Assembly: GCA_965227535.1 (NCBI GenBank)
Contig: OZ245761.1
Location: 4,774,001-4,838,000, forward strand
From: SZUA-430 sp965227535
GTDB lineage: Bacteria > Pseudomonadota > Alphaproteobacteria > Micropepsales > Micropepsaceae
Direction of reading: 5' to 3'
DNA: 64,000 nucleotides
Position numbers and translations under genes: made by a program. Positions 8,348 to 16,703 of this stretch are shown one piece after another (position 1 is the first letter of the stretch; each line of letters opens with the position of its first letter). Under the pieces are notes generated by a model. It saw only the letters and a program-made list of their open reading frames with translations. It ran no database searches and was not told the origin of the DNA.

Positions 8348-9538
8348 ATGCCCTATGTCGCCAACCGTGTCATCCACGACGCCGACTCGCATCTGATGGA
8401 ACTGGCTGATTGCCTCGATGGGTTCATGGATTCCGACACGCGCGCCCGCTACGACGCGCTGCCGAAAGTGAAGGCGTGGCCGCGCGACGGCAAATGGGTG
8501 ACCGACGCACGCGCCAAACAAGCTGACCCCGCATTCCGCAAAGACGCCGCCGAAAACATTCTCCTGCGCAAGAACTACGAAGCCCTCGGCGCCTTCACGA
8601 AGGAAGACCGCCCGCGCGCACTCGACGAACTGGGTTTCGCGAGCCAACTCGTGTTCACCACTTGGTGCCTCGGTAACTTTGCGCTCGACCAGTCGAACGA
8701 CATCGACCTCGCCTACAAGTCGGCAGAGGCCCACAACCGCATGATGGCCGCCTTCTGCGCCGTCGATCGACGCTTCCTCGGCACGGCCTACGTCCCGCTC
8801 GCCGACTTCGACCGCGCCAAAGAAACCGCGCGCAACGCCATCGCCATGGGCCTCAAAGGCTTGATGATCCCCTCGCGCTGCCCGAACGGCCATTCGCCAA
8901 GCCACATCGCCTTCGATCCAGTCTGGCGCATGGCGGAAGAAGCGCGCCTGCCCATCCTCTTCCATGTCGGCGGCGAGGAGAAGATCAACCCCGACTACTT
9001 CAACAACGGCCTGCCAAAGGTGAAGGACTTCCACGGCGGCGAAGAAAATTTCACCTCCGTCAGCTTCATGATGATCCCGCACTCGGTGATGCTCACGCTC
9101 GCCGCACTGATCTTCGACGGCGTCCTCGACCGCCATCCGAACCTAAAGATCGGCGCGATCGAACTCGGCGCGTCGTGGCTACCCAGCTGGATGCGCTACC
9201 TCGACGCCGGCGCCGACGCCTTCCGCAAGGGCGAAGAGCGTCTGAAGAAACTGACGCTGAAACCCAGCGACTACGTCAAACGCCAAGTCCGGGTCACGCC
9301 ATACCCGCACGAAGACGCCGGCTGGATCATCCAAAACAGCAGCGACGACATCTGCCTCTTCTCCTCCGACTACCCGCACGTCGAAGGCGGCCGCAACCCA
9401 CTCAAACGCTTCGACGAAAGCCTCGCCGCCGTCTCGCCCCAGGCACGCGAAAACTTCTACGCTGAAAACTTCATCGACCTGATGGGCGAGGGCCTCCCCG
9501 CCGACCTCCGCCACCCGAAACAGCGGACCGCCGCATGA
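8348..9538 (+). CDS. Amidohydrolase-2 family metal-dependent hydrolase
   Basis: A 396-residue TIM-barrel protein of the amidohydrolase_2 (ACMSD/decarboxylase-like) family. Visible features are the N-terminal HDADSHLMEL instead of the classical HxH, a central PILFHVGGEE, the LKIGAIELGASWLPSW segment, and the C-terminal metal Asp in LFSSDYPHVEGG. Such proteins hydrolyse or decarboxylate ring-derived acids. An AGGAGG site lies just before the ATG at 8348, which decides against the longer upstream frame. Its divergent neighbour is the acyl-CoA ligase operon, and its stop overlaps the next small frame in ATGA. Confidence 0.87.
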   Translation: MPYVANRVIHDADSHLMELADCLDGFMDSDTRARYDALPKVKAWPRDGKWVTDARAKQADPAFRKDAAENILLRKNYEALGAFTKEDRPRALDELGFASQLVFTTWCLGNFALDQSNDIDLAYKSAEAHNRMMAAFCAVDRRFLGTAYVPLADFDRAKETARNAIAMGLKGLMIPSRCPNGHSPSHIAFDPVWRMAEEARLPILFHVGGEEKINPDYFNNGLPKVKDFHGGEENFTSVSFMMIPHSVMLTLAALIFDGVLDRHPNLKIGAIELGASWLPSWMRYLDAGADAFRKGEERLKKLTLKPSDYVKRQVRVTPYPHEDAGWIIQNSSDDICLFSSDYPHVEGGRNPLKRFDESLAAVSPQARENFYAENFIDLMGEGLPADLRHPKQRTAA

Positions 9539-9600
9539 AGATCGTCCGCCGCGCCACGATCCACGACACGCAGCGCGAACCCTTCCGCGAGGTCAAATGA
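9535..9600 (+). CDS. Possible 21-residue ORF linking two genes
   Basis: A short frame starting with an ATGA overlap on the amidohydrolase stop and ending with an ATGA overlap on the next gene's start. It encodes MKIVRRATIHDTQREPFREV plus a final Lys. Both junctions are the four-base overlap typical of reinitiation, so it could carry ribosomes from the hydrolase to the LuxR-type gene, whether or not the peptide itself matters. It is too short to assign to a family and could be chance. Confidence 0.35.
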   Translation: MKIVRRATIHDTQREPFREVK

Positions 9601-10070
9601 GGATCCCCGCCATGCCGCCCTGGCGCCTGCCGAAATCGCTGGCCGGCCTCGCACCCATGGCAAAGCCCGTGGCGCTTTACGCCCTCGCCCTCGCCACGGG
9701 GGCGTTCGCGCTCGAATGGCTCGAGTACAAATACGTCACCCGCGCCTTCGCGACCGAGATCTACGTGGTCCTAATCGCGCTCGCATTCACGGGCCTCGGC
9801 ATCTGGGCCGGCTACCGCCTCACCCCGAAGACCACCGCCCGCCCGTTCGAACGGAACGAGGCGGCCCGAAAAGCGCTGGGCTTGACCGACCGGGAATTCG
9901 AAGTGCTGGAACGCCTGGCCGCCGGCGACGCCAATAAGGAGATCGCGCGAGCGCTCGATATCTCCCCCAACACCATCAAGACCCACATCGCCAACCTCTT
10001 CCAAAAGCTGGAAGTTGAGCGTCGCACCCAGGCGATCCAAAAGGCGCGCGAGCTCCGCCTCATCCCCTAA
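9597..10070 (+). CDS. Membrane-anchored LuxR-type DNA-binding protein
   Basis: A 157-residue protein with two hydrophobic segments (about residues 22-42 and 53-72) and a C-terminal LuxR/FixJ helix-turn-helix. The HTH reads LTDREFEVLERLAAGDANKE, then IARALDISPNTIKTHIANLF and QKLEVERRTQAIQKA. There is no receiver or ligand domain, so the membrane part is probably the sensor or tether. It precedes a VOC protein and a DUF4199 membrane protein on the same strand. I recall such LuxR proteins occurring beside DUF4199 genes in other alphaproteobacteria; that is memory, not a search. Confidence 0.85.
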   Translation: MRIPAMPPWRLPKSLAGLAPMAKPVALYALALATGAFALEWLEYKYVTRAFATEIYVVLIALAFTGLGIWAGYRLTPKTTARPFERNEAARKALGLTDREFEVLERLAAGDANKEIARALDISPNTIKTHIANLFQKLEVERRTQAIQKARELRLIP

Positions 10071-10185
10071 AAACTGTCGCCTCAATGGCGGATTTTCGCG
10101 AAATCACCCTTTGGGGCGATACCGAAACCGCCCATTCCCACGTATGCGATGAGGGGACGACAGCGGCACGAGGGGGGCATCAGCC

Positions 10186-10671
10186 ATGCACTCGCAAGAC
10201 GTCACGCGCCGCGCGGCGCTGGCGCTGACAGCAGCCGCAGCGATGGCCGCCCAAGCGCAAGCGATGGGTCTGACACCAAAGGGAGAGATACAGATGGAAC
10301 GCATAACTGGAATCGGCGGCTTCTTCTTCCGCTCGAAGGACCCCAAGGGGCTCGCCGCCTGGTACCAGAAGAACTTCGGCATCACGACGGTGCCTGAGGA
10401 CTACGACGGGCAGCCCTGGCGTCAGGAGGCGGGCACGACGGTCTTCGCGCCCTTCAAGCAAGACACCAGCTACTTCGGCGATATGCGCCTGCAGTGGATG
10501 ATCAATTTCCGCGTCCGTGATCTGGACAAGATGGTGGCGCAACTGCGCGCGAACGGCTCGACGGTCGAGGTCAATCCCGAAACCTACCCCAACGGGCGCT
10601 TCGCCAAACTGAACGACCCGGAAGGAAACCCGATCGAGCTTTGGGAACCCGGCGGCGTCGACAAAAGCTAA
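10186..10671 (+). CDS. VOC (glyoxalase/bleomycin-resistance fold) protein
   Basis: A vicinal-oxygen-chelate domain begins at MERITGIGGFFFRSKDPKGL and runs to NDPEGNPIELWEPGG, with the paired beta-alpha-beta units and the terminal metal-ligand Glu in PIELWE. From the ATG at 10186 there is a 36-residue extension with a Tat-like TRRAALALTAAAAMAAQAQA signal; the ATG at 10294 also has a good GGGAGAG ribosome site and gives a 125-residue cytoplasmic form. Both starts may be used. The substrate is unknown. It lies between the membrane LuxR gene and the DUF4199 gene. Confidence 0.82.
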   Translation: MHSQDVTRRAALALTAAAAMAAQAQAMGLTPKGEIQMERITGIGGFFFRSKDPKGLAAWYQKNFGITTVPEDYDGQPWRQEAGTTVFAPFKQDTSYFGDMRLQWMINFRVRDLDKMVAQLRANGSTVEVNPETYPNGRFAKLNDPEGNPIELWEPGGVDKS

Positions 10672-10718
10672 CCGCCGACCGGACAGCCTCGCTCAACAAC
10701 CCGCAAAGGGCACAGCCC

Positions 10719-11258
10719 ATGACCAACTACATCTTCCTCTTCGGCACCTTCGCCGGCCTGATCATCATCGGCGCGATGATCGCTCTCATGGTGGCCGGGG
10801 CCGACAGCCCGGACTCCTGGTGGGCGCACTCGATGTATCTCGGCTACCTCATCATGTTCGTCGCGCTGTCGATGATCTTTTTCGCCGTGAAACGCTATCG
10901 CGATCAGGACCTGGGCGGCGTTATCAAGTTCATGCCCGCCTTCCTGATGGGCGTCGGAGTCGCGATGGTCGCCGGGATCATCTACGTCCTCGTCTGGGAG
11001 GTCTATCTGGCGGCGACGAACTACACTTTCATGGACGCCTACGTGGCCGGGATGCTCGAGTCCGAGCGCGCCAAAGGCATGTCCGCCGAGGCGCTCAATG
11101 CCATGGCCAAGGAACTTGAAACGTTCAAGGTTCAGTACAAGGACCCGCTCTTCCGCCTCCCCATGACGTTCCTCGAAATCTTCCCGGTCGGCCTCATCGT
11201 GGCCCTGATCTCGGCCGCCATCCTGCGCAACCCGCGCGCGCTGCCCGCGCAAGCTTAA
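10719..11258 (+). CDS. DUF4199 integral membrane protein
   Basis: A 179-residue protein with four hydrophobic segments (about residues 4-25, 38-58, 73-95 and 150-170) and a charged loop between helices 3 and 4 containing MSAEALNAMAKELE. This layout fits the DUF4199 family, whose function is unknown. It starts 47 bases after the VOC gene and ends at a strong stem-loop, so it is probably the last gene of the LuxR-VOC-DUF4199 unit. Confidence 0.75.
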   Translation: MTNYIFLFGTFAGLIIIGAMIALMVAGADSPDSWWAHSMYLGYLIMFVALSMIFFAVKRYRDQDLGGVIKFMPAFLMGVGVAMVAGIIYVLVWEVYLAATNYTFMDAYVAGMLESERAKGMSAEALNAMAKELETFKVQYKDPLFRLPMTFLEIFPVGLIVALISAAILRNPRALPAQA

Positions 11259-11304
11259 GCGAGGCGAGAAGGCGGGCGAGGGCAACCAATGCCCGCCTCC
11301 TCGC
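11259..11304 (+). terminator. Stem-loop after the DUF4199 gene
   Basis: Inverted repeat starting at the base after the stop codon: GCGAGG (11259-11264) pairs with CCTCGC (11299-11304) and AGGCGGGC (11270-11277) with GCCCGCCT (11291-11298). There is no clear U-tract, so it is a terminator candidate rather than a textbook intrinsic terminator. Confidence 0.5.
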
Positions 11305-11433
11305 GAATCTGCTCAATCCCGAAACACGCACCACGCGAATACGAGCGCGTCCAGACGAAACCCTTTGGTGCGCCGCCATACCTATGCCTTGATCGGCCCG
11401 AACTATCGCGTCCGGGTATGAGGGCAAGTACGC

Positions 11434-12336
11434 ATGTCGGGACTAGAGTTGCTGTTGACGCCCGAAAACGTGGCGACATTTCTGACGCTGACGTTCCTCG
11501 AAATCGTACTGGCCGGCGACAACCTCGTCCTTATCGCGATCCTCGCCAGCAAATTGCCGGAGCATCAACGCCCGCTCGCCCGCCGTCTCGGCCTCCTGGC
11601 CGCCGTCGTCACGCGAATCCTGCTGCTCTTGTCGCTCTTCTGGCTCTCTCATCTTGAGGCGCCGATCAAGCTCTCCGACACGCTCTCGATCACGCCGCGC
11701 GAAATCGTCTTTACCGTCGGCGGCATCTTCCTGCTCTGGAAGTCGATCACGGAATTGTTCGCGGTCCTGTTCGGCATCGAACCTGGACCGAACGTCAAGA
11801 CAGTGCATCAGGCGTTCATGTGGGTGATCCTGCAGATCGCCTTCTTCGACATCATCTTCTCCCTCGACAGCGTCATAGCCGCCATCGGCATCGCCGAGCA
11901 CGTGGAGATTATGGTCGCCGCCATTCTGGTCGCGACCGCCGTGATGTTCTTCCTGGTAAACCCCATCTCGACCTTCATCGAAAGCCACCGCATCGTGAAG
12001 GTGGCGGCGCTCGACCTCTTGGTCCTGATCGGCGCGTTCTTGATCGCCGAGGCCTTCCATTTCGAACTGCCCAAGATCGAGCTCTACGCCGCTCTCGTCG
12101 TGGTGCTGATCTTCCAGGCGCTGCTGCTATGGCTTCGCGGCCTCCCGCGCAACGTGCGCTATGGGCTCATCATCCTGGGAACGGTCGGCCTCGCGGCCTT
12201 CGCCATCCTCCTCGTGAGGGATCCGGCATTGGCCGATGATCTGCGCGCCCGCACGCTGGACGCCTGGCACACGGTAACCAAGGCGATGAACGACACGGCC
12301 GAGTCCGTCAAACGAATGCTGCCCGCGAAGAAATAG
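11434..12336 (+). CDS. terC: TerC-family integral membrane protein
   Basis: A 300-residue polytopic protein of the TerC family (LysE-like superfamily), implicated in metal export and tellurite resistance. Diagnostic motifs are FLEIVLAGDNLVLIAILA in helix 1 and FFDIIFSLDSVIAAIGIA in the middle, with the acidic residues expected to bind metal. About eight hydrophobic segments are visible, and the C-terminus is a soluble basic tail. No yybP-ykoY manganese riboswitch could be recognised upstream. It stands alone between the DUF4199 unit and the FAD oxidoreductase. Confidence 0.92.
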   Translation: MSGLELLLTPENVATFLTLTFLEIVLAGDNLVLIAILASKLPEHQRPLARRLGLLAAVVTRILLLLSLFWLSHLEAPIKLSDTLSITPREIVFTVGGIFLLWKSITELFAVLFGIEPGPNVKTVHQAFMWVILQIAFFDIIFSLDSVIAAIGIAEHVEIMVAAILVATAVMFFLVNPISTFIESHRIVKVAALDLLVLIGAFLIAEAFHFELPKIELYAALVVVLIFQALLLWLRGLPRNVRYGLIILGTVGLAAFAILLVRDPALADDLRARTLDAWHTVTKAMNDTAESVKRMLPAKK

Positions 12337-12378
12337 GGCGCTTGCGGAAAGCCCCGTTCCGCCCGTAAACAGCGCCGC

Positions 12379-14007
12379 ATGCTGCGCCTGACCGAACTCA
12401 AACTGCCGCTGGAACACACGGACGCAGACCTGCGCGCCGCACTGATCAAGCGTCTGAACATCGCCACGGGCGATCTCATCGAGTTCACCGTCTTCCGCCG
12501 CGGCGTCGACGCGCGAAAGCCCAAGGCGATCGTCCTCATTTACACCCTCGACGTCGCGCTGAAGAACGAAGCGGCAATCGCGAAGCGCCTGGCGCGCGAC
12601 CGCAACGTCACCCCCGCGCCCGACATGGACTACCGCTTCGTCACACACGCCGAGAAATCGCCCGCAAAACGTCCCGTGGTGATCGGCGCCGGCCCCTGCG
12701 GTTTGTTCGCAGCGCTCATCCTTGCGCAGATGGGCATGAACCCCATCGTACTCGAACGCGGCAAAGTCGTCCGTGAACGGACAAAAGACACCTTCGGCTT
12801 CTGGCGCAAACGCATCCTGAACCCGGAATCCAACGCGCAGTTCGGCGAGGGCGGGGCAGGGACCTTCTCAGACGGCAAGCTCTACAGCCAGGTGAAAGAC
12901 CCGCGCTATCTTGGCCGCAAAGTCCTCACCGAATTCGTGAAGGCCGGCGCCCCGCCCGAAATCCTCTACGTGTCGAAGCCGCACATCGGCACGTTCCGCC
13001 TGGTCACGATGGTCGAACACATGCGCGCGACGATCGAAGCCTTAGGCGGCGAATTCCGCTTCCAAACCCGTGTCGAACGCATCGTCATCGACAAAACGAA
13101 AACAGGCGAACGCCGCGTCGAAGGCCTGATCCTGTCGGACGGCACAACGCTCGAAGCCGACCACGTGGTCCTCGCCGTAGGCCACAGCGCCCGCGACACA
13201 TTCCAAATGCTGTACGACGAAGGTGTCTACATCGAACCGAAGCCGTTCTCGATCGGCTTCCGCATCGAACACCCGCAATCCCTGATCGATCGCGCACGCC
13301 TAGGCCCGAACGCAGGCAACAAACTGCTGGGCGCCGCTGACTACAAGATTGTCCACCACGCCTCGAACGGCCGTTCCGTCTACAGTTTCTGCATGTGCCC
13401 GGGAGGCACAGTCGTCGCGACAGCGTCAGAACCCGGCCGCGTGGTGACGAACGGCATGAGCCAATACTCACGCAACGAACGCAACGCCAACGCCGGCATC
13501 GTCGTCGGCATCACGCCGGCGGATTATCCGGGCCACGCACTCGCCGGCATAGAATTCCAACGCCACTGGGAAGCTGAAGCCTACAAAGCCGGCGGCGAAA
13601 CCTATTCAGCCCCCGGTCAACGCGTCGAGGACTTCATCGCCGCCCGCCCTTCAACCGAGCTCGGCACGGTCACGCCGTCTTACAAACCATCAGTAACGCC
13701 GACCGATCTCTCAACCTGCCTTCCCGACTACGCGATAGCCGCAATACGCGAAGCCTTGCCCGCCTTCGACCGCCAAATCAAAAACTTCGCACTTCCCGAC
13801 GCCGTGCTAACGGGCGTCGAAACCCGCACGTCTTCCCCCATCTCTATCCGCCGAGACGAAACGTTCCAAAGCCTCAACACCAAAGGTCTCTACCCGGCAG
13901 GCGAAGGCGCAGGCTACGCGGGCGGCATCCTCTCCGCCGCCATCGACGGCATCAAAGTCGCCGAAGCCGTGGCGCAAAATAGCGTCGATACGCTCACTGC
14001 GGCGTGA
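12379..14007 (+). CDS. FAD-dependent oxidoreductase, COG2509 type
   Basis: A 542-residue protein resembling the 'uncharacterised FAD-dependent dehydrogenase' family. Residues 1-90 form a small alpha/beta domain, followed by the Rossmann dinucleotide motif VVIGAGPCGLFAALILAQMG, the FGEGGAGTFSDGKL segment, DHVVLAVGHSARDTF, and a C-terminal FAD site LYPAGEGAGYAGGILSAAID. The family is widespread and its substrate is not established. It begins 42 bases after terC. The product is probably cytoplasmic. Confidence 0.87.
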   Translation: MLRLTELKLPLEHTDADLRAALIKRLNIATGDLIEFTVFRRGVDARKPKAIVLIYTLDVALKNEAAIAKRLARDRNVTPAPDMDYRFVTHAEKSPAKRPVVIGAGPCGLFAALILAQMGMNPIVLERGKVVRERTKDTFGFWRKRILNPESNAQFGEGGAGTFSDGKLYSQVKDPRYLGRKVLTEFVKAGAPPEILYVSKPHIGTFRLVTMVEHMRATIEALGGEFRFQTRVERIVIDKTKTGERRVEGLILSDGTTLEADHVVLAVGHSARDTFQMLYDEGVYIEPKPFSIGFRIEHPQSLIDRARLGPNAGNKLLGAADYKIVHHASNGRSVYSFCMCPGGTVVATASEPGRVVTNGMSQYSRNERNANAGIVVGITPADYPGHALAGIEFQRHWEAEAYKAGGETYSAPGQRVEDFIAARPSTELGTVTPSYKPSVTPTDLSTCLPDYAIAAIREALPAFDRQIKNFALPDAVLTGVETRTSSPISIRRDETFQSLNTKGLYPAGEGAGYAGGILSAAIDGIKVAEAVAQNSVDTLTAA

Positions 14008-14104
14008 AACGTCCCATCACGGGATTCCATCCGTCGCCATGTCGGCAACCTTAGAGCGTCCTGAGCCGTTCTCACTCTTGTGAGCCCCGAAGGACCGTCG
14101 CGCC

Positions 14105-14692
14105 GTGAACACGAAGACCGCCGCAAAAGACTTCCCCGTCGTCTGCGTGGGCGGTTCGGCGGGTGGGCTTGACGCCTACATCAGGCTTCTAAAGCATTTA
14201 CCCGCAGACATGGGCGTCGCGATCGTTATCGTGAATCACTTGCGCCAAGTCGCGACGCGCCTCCACGAAATTCTGCCAAACTACACCAAGATGCCGGTCG
14301 AGCTGATCACCGACCGATTGCTGATCGAGCCGAACCACGTTTACATCATCCCCGCGCAGCGCGACCTGCACGTCTATGACGGCGAGTTTCGGCTCAAGCC
14401 GATATCGAAGCCGCGCGGCTGGCCCGATGTCATCACCGTCTTCTTGCAGTCGCTCACCCGCAATTGGGACGGCAAGCTGATCGCCGTCATCGTCTCCGGC
14501 TACGACGGAGACGGCGCCGACGCGATGTGCGGCATCAGGGACGTCGGCGGCATCACCATCGCTCAAAAGCTCGACACCGCCCAACAGCCGGACATGCCCA
14601 AGAGCGCCATCGCGACCGGCTGCATCGACTACATCCTCTCGCCTGAAGATATCGCCGACAGAATCGCGTGGATCGCATCGCACGGCCGATAG
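14105..14692 (+). CDS. cheB: Stand-alone CheB-type methylesterase domain
   Basis: A 195-residue protein consisting only of the CheB C-terminal catalytic domain. The Ser of VGGSAGGLDAY (residue 18), the His of VIVNHL (residue 45) and the Asp of VSGYDGDGADAM match the CheB triad; PKSAIATGCIDYILSPEDI fits the C-terminal region. The N-terminal receiver that normally controls CheB is missing, and no chemotaxis genes are nearby, so it may act on something other than classical receptors or as part of a stress-signalling unit. The start is GTG. It is convergent with the SDR at 14707. Confidence 0.88.
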   Translation: MNTKTAAKDFPVVCVGGSAGGLDAYIRLLKHLPADMGVAIVIVNHLRQVATRLHEILPNYTKMPVELITDRLLIEPNHVYIIPAQRDLHVYDGEFRLKPISKPRGWPDVITVFLQSLTRNWDGKLIAVIVSGYDGDGADAMCGIRDVGGITIAQKLDTAQQPDMPKSAIATGCIDYILSPEDIADRIAWIASHGR

Positions 14693-14706
14693 GGTTGTGC
14701 GCGGCG

Positions 14707-15510
14707 TCAAACCGTCGGGACCGTCCCGCCGTCGATCACATACTCGCTGCCGTTGATCGACGCGGCGCGATCCGACGCCAGGAACGCAACGAGTTCCGCC
14801 ACCTCCTCCGGTCGCCCCGGTCGCCCGATCGGAATGCCGCCGAGCGACTGCATCAACGTGTTCCGTGCCGCTTGCTCGTCGACGCCGTCCGCCTCCGCCA
14901 ATCGCACGATCAAGCGATGCGCAGCCGATGTCTCGATGAACCCCGGCGCCACGGTGTTCACGCGCACGCCCTTCGGCCCCACCTCCTTCGACAGCCCTTT
15001 GCTGTAGGTCGTGAGCGCCGCCTTCGCCGCCGCATACGCCAGCGTGGACTCGAAGAGTGGCAACCGCCGCTGAATCGAGGAAATGTGTATGATCACGCCC
15101 GCACGACGCTGCAACATGCCCGGCAAGACCGCGCGATCGAGACGCACGGCGGCGAAAAGGTTCGTATTGATCTCACTCTGCCAGTCGTCGTCCGACAGCG
15201 CGAGCGCGCCGCCCCCCGGCGCCGACGATCCGCCGACGCCGTTGATGAGAATGTCGACGCCGTCGAACGCGGACATCACGGCCGCGGCGACTTTGTCCGC
15301 GCCCTCGCGCGTCGAAACATCGGCCTGAACGAACAGATCCACAGTCTGACCGGCCGGCAAGGGCGAGCGCGCGGCTGTCGCCACCCTGGCGCCGCCGGCC
15401 CTAAGTCGGCGGACAATGGCTTCGCCCATACCTTGCGTGCCGCCGGTCACGAGTACGCGCTTACCAGCGAACTCGCTCGCATCAAGCGCAAAAGGTCGCG
15501 GCCCGCTCAC
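14707..15510 (-). CDS. SDR-family oxidoreductase
   Basis: A 267-residue classical short-chain dehydrogenase. The NAD(P) motif VLVTGGTQGMGEAI, the NGVGG segment, the catalytic Ser in IIHISSIQRR, YAAAKAAL carrying the Tyr-x3-Lys pair, and PEEVAELVAFLASDRAA are all present. The start is GTG, overlapping the stop of the SnoaL-like gene upstream in GTGA, so the two are cotranslated. The HxlR regulator divergent from this pair probably controls it. Confidence 0.9.
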   Translation of the reverse strand: MSGPRPFALDASEFAGKRVLVTGGTQGMGEAIVRRLRAGGARVATAARSPLPAGQTVDLFVQADVSTREGADKVAAAVMSAFDGVDILINGVGGSSAPGGGALALSDDDWQSEINTNLFAAVRLDRAVLPGMLQRRAGVIIHISSIQRRLPLFESTLAYAAAKAALTTYSKGLSKEVGPKGVRVNTVAPGFIETSAAHRLIVRLAEADGVDEQAARNTLMQSLGGIPIGRPGRPEEVAELVAFLASDRAASINGSEYVIDGGTVPTV

Positions 15511-15836
15511 GTGACGATCTCAAGGCGCGAGATCTTGCCGCCGCTGAGCGTGAACGCGTACTGCAACTCGACCGGACTACCGGGGAAGTTACCGGACACG
15601 CGGCCTGTCACGATCGTTCGGCCGTTTGCTTGCGCCGCACCAAGCACCTCGACGATCGGGTGATACTTTTCGACCGACTCGGCCTTCCAGGCGCGAATGG
15701 CGGCAAGACCACGATGATCGCGCCCTTCGTCGCGAACGACGGCGTCGTCGGCAAAGGGCTGGGCGGCATCGCTCGCGTCATGCGCGTTCGATCCAGCTAT
15801 GTAATCGCCGATCGGCTTGGGAAGGGTGCTGGACAT
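15507..15836 (-). CDS. SnoaL/NTF2-like small protein
   Basis: A 109-residue protein with the NTF2-like cone fold pattern: an N-terminal helix with IGDYIAGSNAHDA, the DEGRDHRGLAAIRAWK segment, and curved beta-strands ending QYAFTLSGGKISRLEI. Such proteins are small isomerases, cyclases or ligand-binding proteins often paired with SDRs. The ATG at 15836 begins the fold, while the longer frame would run into the regulatory region. It is first in a two-gene operon with the SDR. Confidence 0.8.
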   Translation of the reverse strand: MSSTLPKPIGDYIAGSNAHDASDAAQPFADDAVVRDEGRDHRGLAAIRAWKAESVEKYHPIVEVLGAAQANGRTIVTGRVSGNFPGSPVELQYAFTLSGGKISRLEIVT

Positions 15837-15888
15837 TTTGGGTCTCCGTTGGAGGCGGGAAACGCGCGAAACGGGGCCGCGCGTTGTG

Positions 15889-15916
15889 TCCTTTAAAGGA
15901 TGGGAATAGTCTTCCC
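15889..15916. promoter_or_regulatory. Paired palindromes in the SDR/HxlR divergent promoter
   Basis: Two adjacent dyads lie in the 82-base gap between divergent starts: the perfect 12-base palindrome TCCTTTAAAGGA (15889-15900) and GGGAA-N5-TTCCC (15902-15916), the latter ending three bases before the HxlR start. A dimeric winged-helix regulator of the HxlR type would be expected to bind such symmetric DNA and control both directions. Confidence 0.55.
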
Positions 15917-15918
15917 GC

Positions 15919-16299
15919 GTGACAAGAACGCACGAGAAAGTGGGCAACGCACCGGAAGGTAAGCGTGAGCGCCCGGACTACACGCCGATGTCCGCCGCGC
16001 GCGGCGTCGAAGAAATTCTCGCCATGTTGAACGGCCGCTGGAAGCTGGTGATTTTGTTTCACCTGTTCGGCGGCAAGGTCATGCGCTTCTCGGAACTCGA
16101 ACGCGCGATCCCCGACGTTTCGCAAAAGATGCTGGCGCAACAACTGCGCCAACTCGAAGACGACGGCATCGTCAAGCGCACCGTCTATCCGGAAGTGCCG
16201 CCGAAAGTCGAATACGCGATGACTGAGTGGGGACAGTCGCTCTGCCCCGCACTCGACGAGTTATTGAGATGGAACGAGAGAAGCGAACAGCCCGGCTGA
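15919..16299 (+). CDS. HxlR-family transcriptional regulator
   Basis: A 126-residue winged-helix protein. The HxlR signature is clear: EEILAMLNGRWKLVILFHLF, then MRFSELERAIPDVSQKMLAQ and QLRQLEDDGIVKRTVYPEVP. The family often responds to aldehydes, quinones or disulfide stress, but the conserved N-terminal Cys used by some redox-sensing members is absent here. The start is GTG. It is divergent from the SnoaL/SDR pair with palindromes in between, so it probably regulates that pair and itself. Confidence 0.92.
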   Translation: MTRTHEKVGNAPEGKRERPDYTPMSAARGVEEILAMLNGRWKLVILFHLFGGKVMRFSELERAIPDVSQKMLAQQLRQLEDDGIVKRTVYPEVPPKVEYAMTEWGQSLCPALDELLRWNERSEQPG

Positions 16300-16309
16300 A
16301 CGGCGAAAC

Positions 16310-16543
16310 CTATTGCACGTCCGTCTCGGGCGGCTTGCCGTCGGAATGCTCGGTCTTCCAGCGACCCTTCTCATCCTCGAACTGAATATCGCGCGGCGCC
16401 GTCGCCACGCGCTGCTCGCCCGCGGCGCGCTTCGCGGCGGCTTCCGCTTCGGCGCGCGTGCGAAAGGTCTCGGCGAACACGTCGCCCACTTTGTAGGTCC
16501 AACCGCCGTCATGCTCGACGACCTTGTAGTGTACGTGGGTCAT
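16310..16543 (-). CDS. DUF2188 small protein
   Basis: A 77-residue protein containing the DUF2188 pattern: HYKVVEHDGGWTYKVGDVFA, then a helix TRAEAEAAAKRAAGEQ, then IQFEDEKGRWKTE. The family has no known function but is common in proteobacteria. It is convergent with the HxlR gene with ten bases between the stops. Confidence 0.82.
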   Translation of the reverse strand: MTHVHYKVVEHDGGWTYKVGDVFAETFRTRAEAEAAAKRAAGEQRVATAPRDIQFEDEKGRWKTEHSDGKPPETDVQ

Positions 16544-16703
16544 AAGGTGCTCCTGCGGACTGCCGCTACGGCTGACATAGGCCGACGTCTCGCCAAAGGA
16601 AAGCTGGACTTAGGTGTTACCGCCGCTCGACAGCCCCGCCGCGATCCACTTACCATACCACCCGCGAAACGCGGACCCGATCCGCGACACCTGGGAGAGC
16701 CAC

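Noticed and set aside
11280..11433. Possible yybP-ykoY manganese riboswitch upstream of terC
   Set aside because: TerC-family genes often carry it, but none of the conserved aptamer segments could be recognised in this leader.
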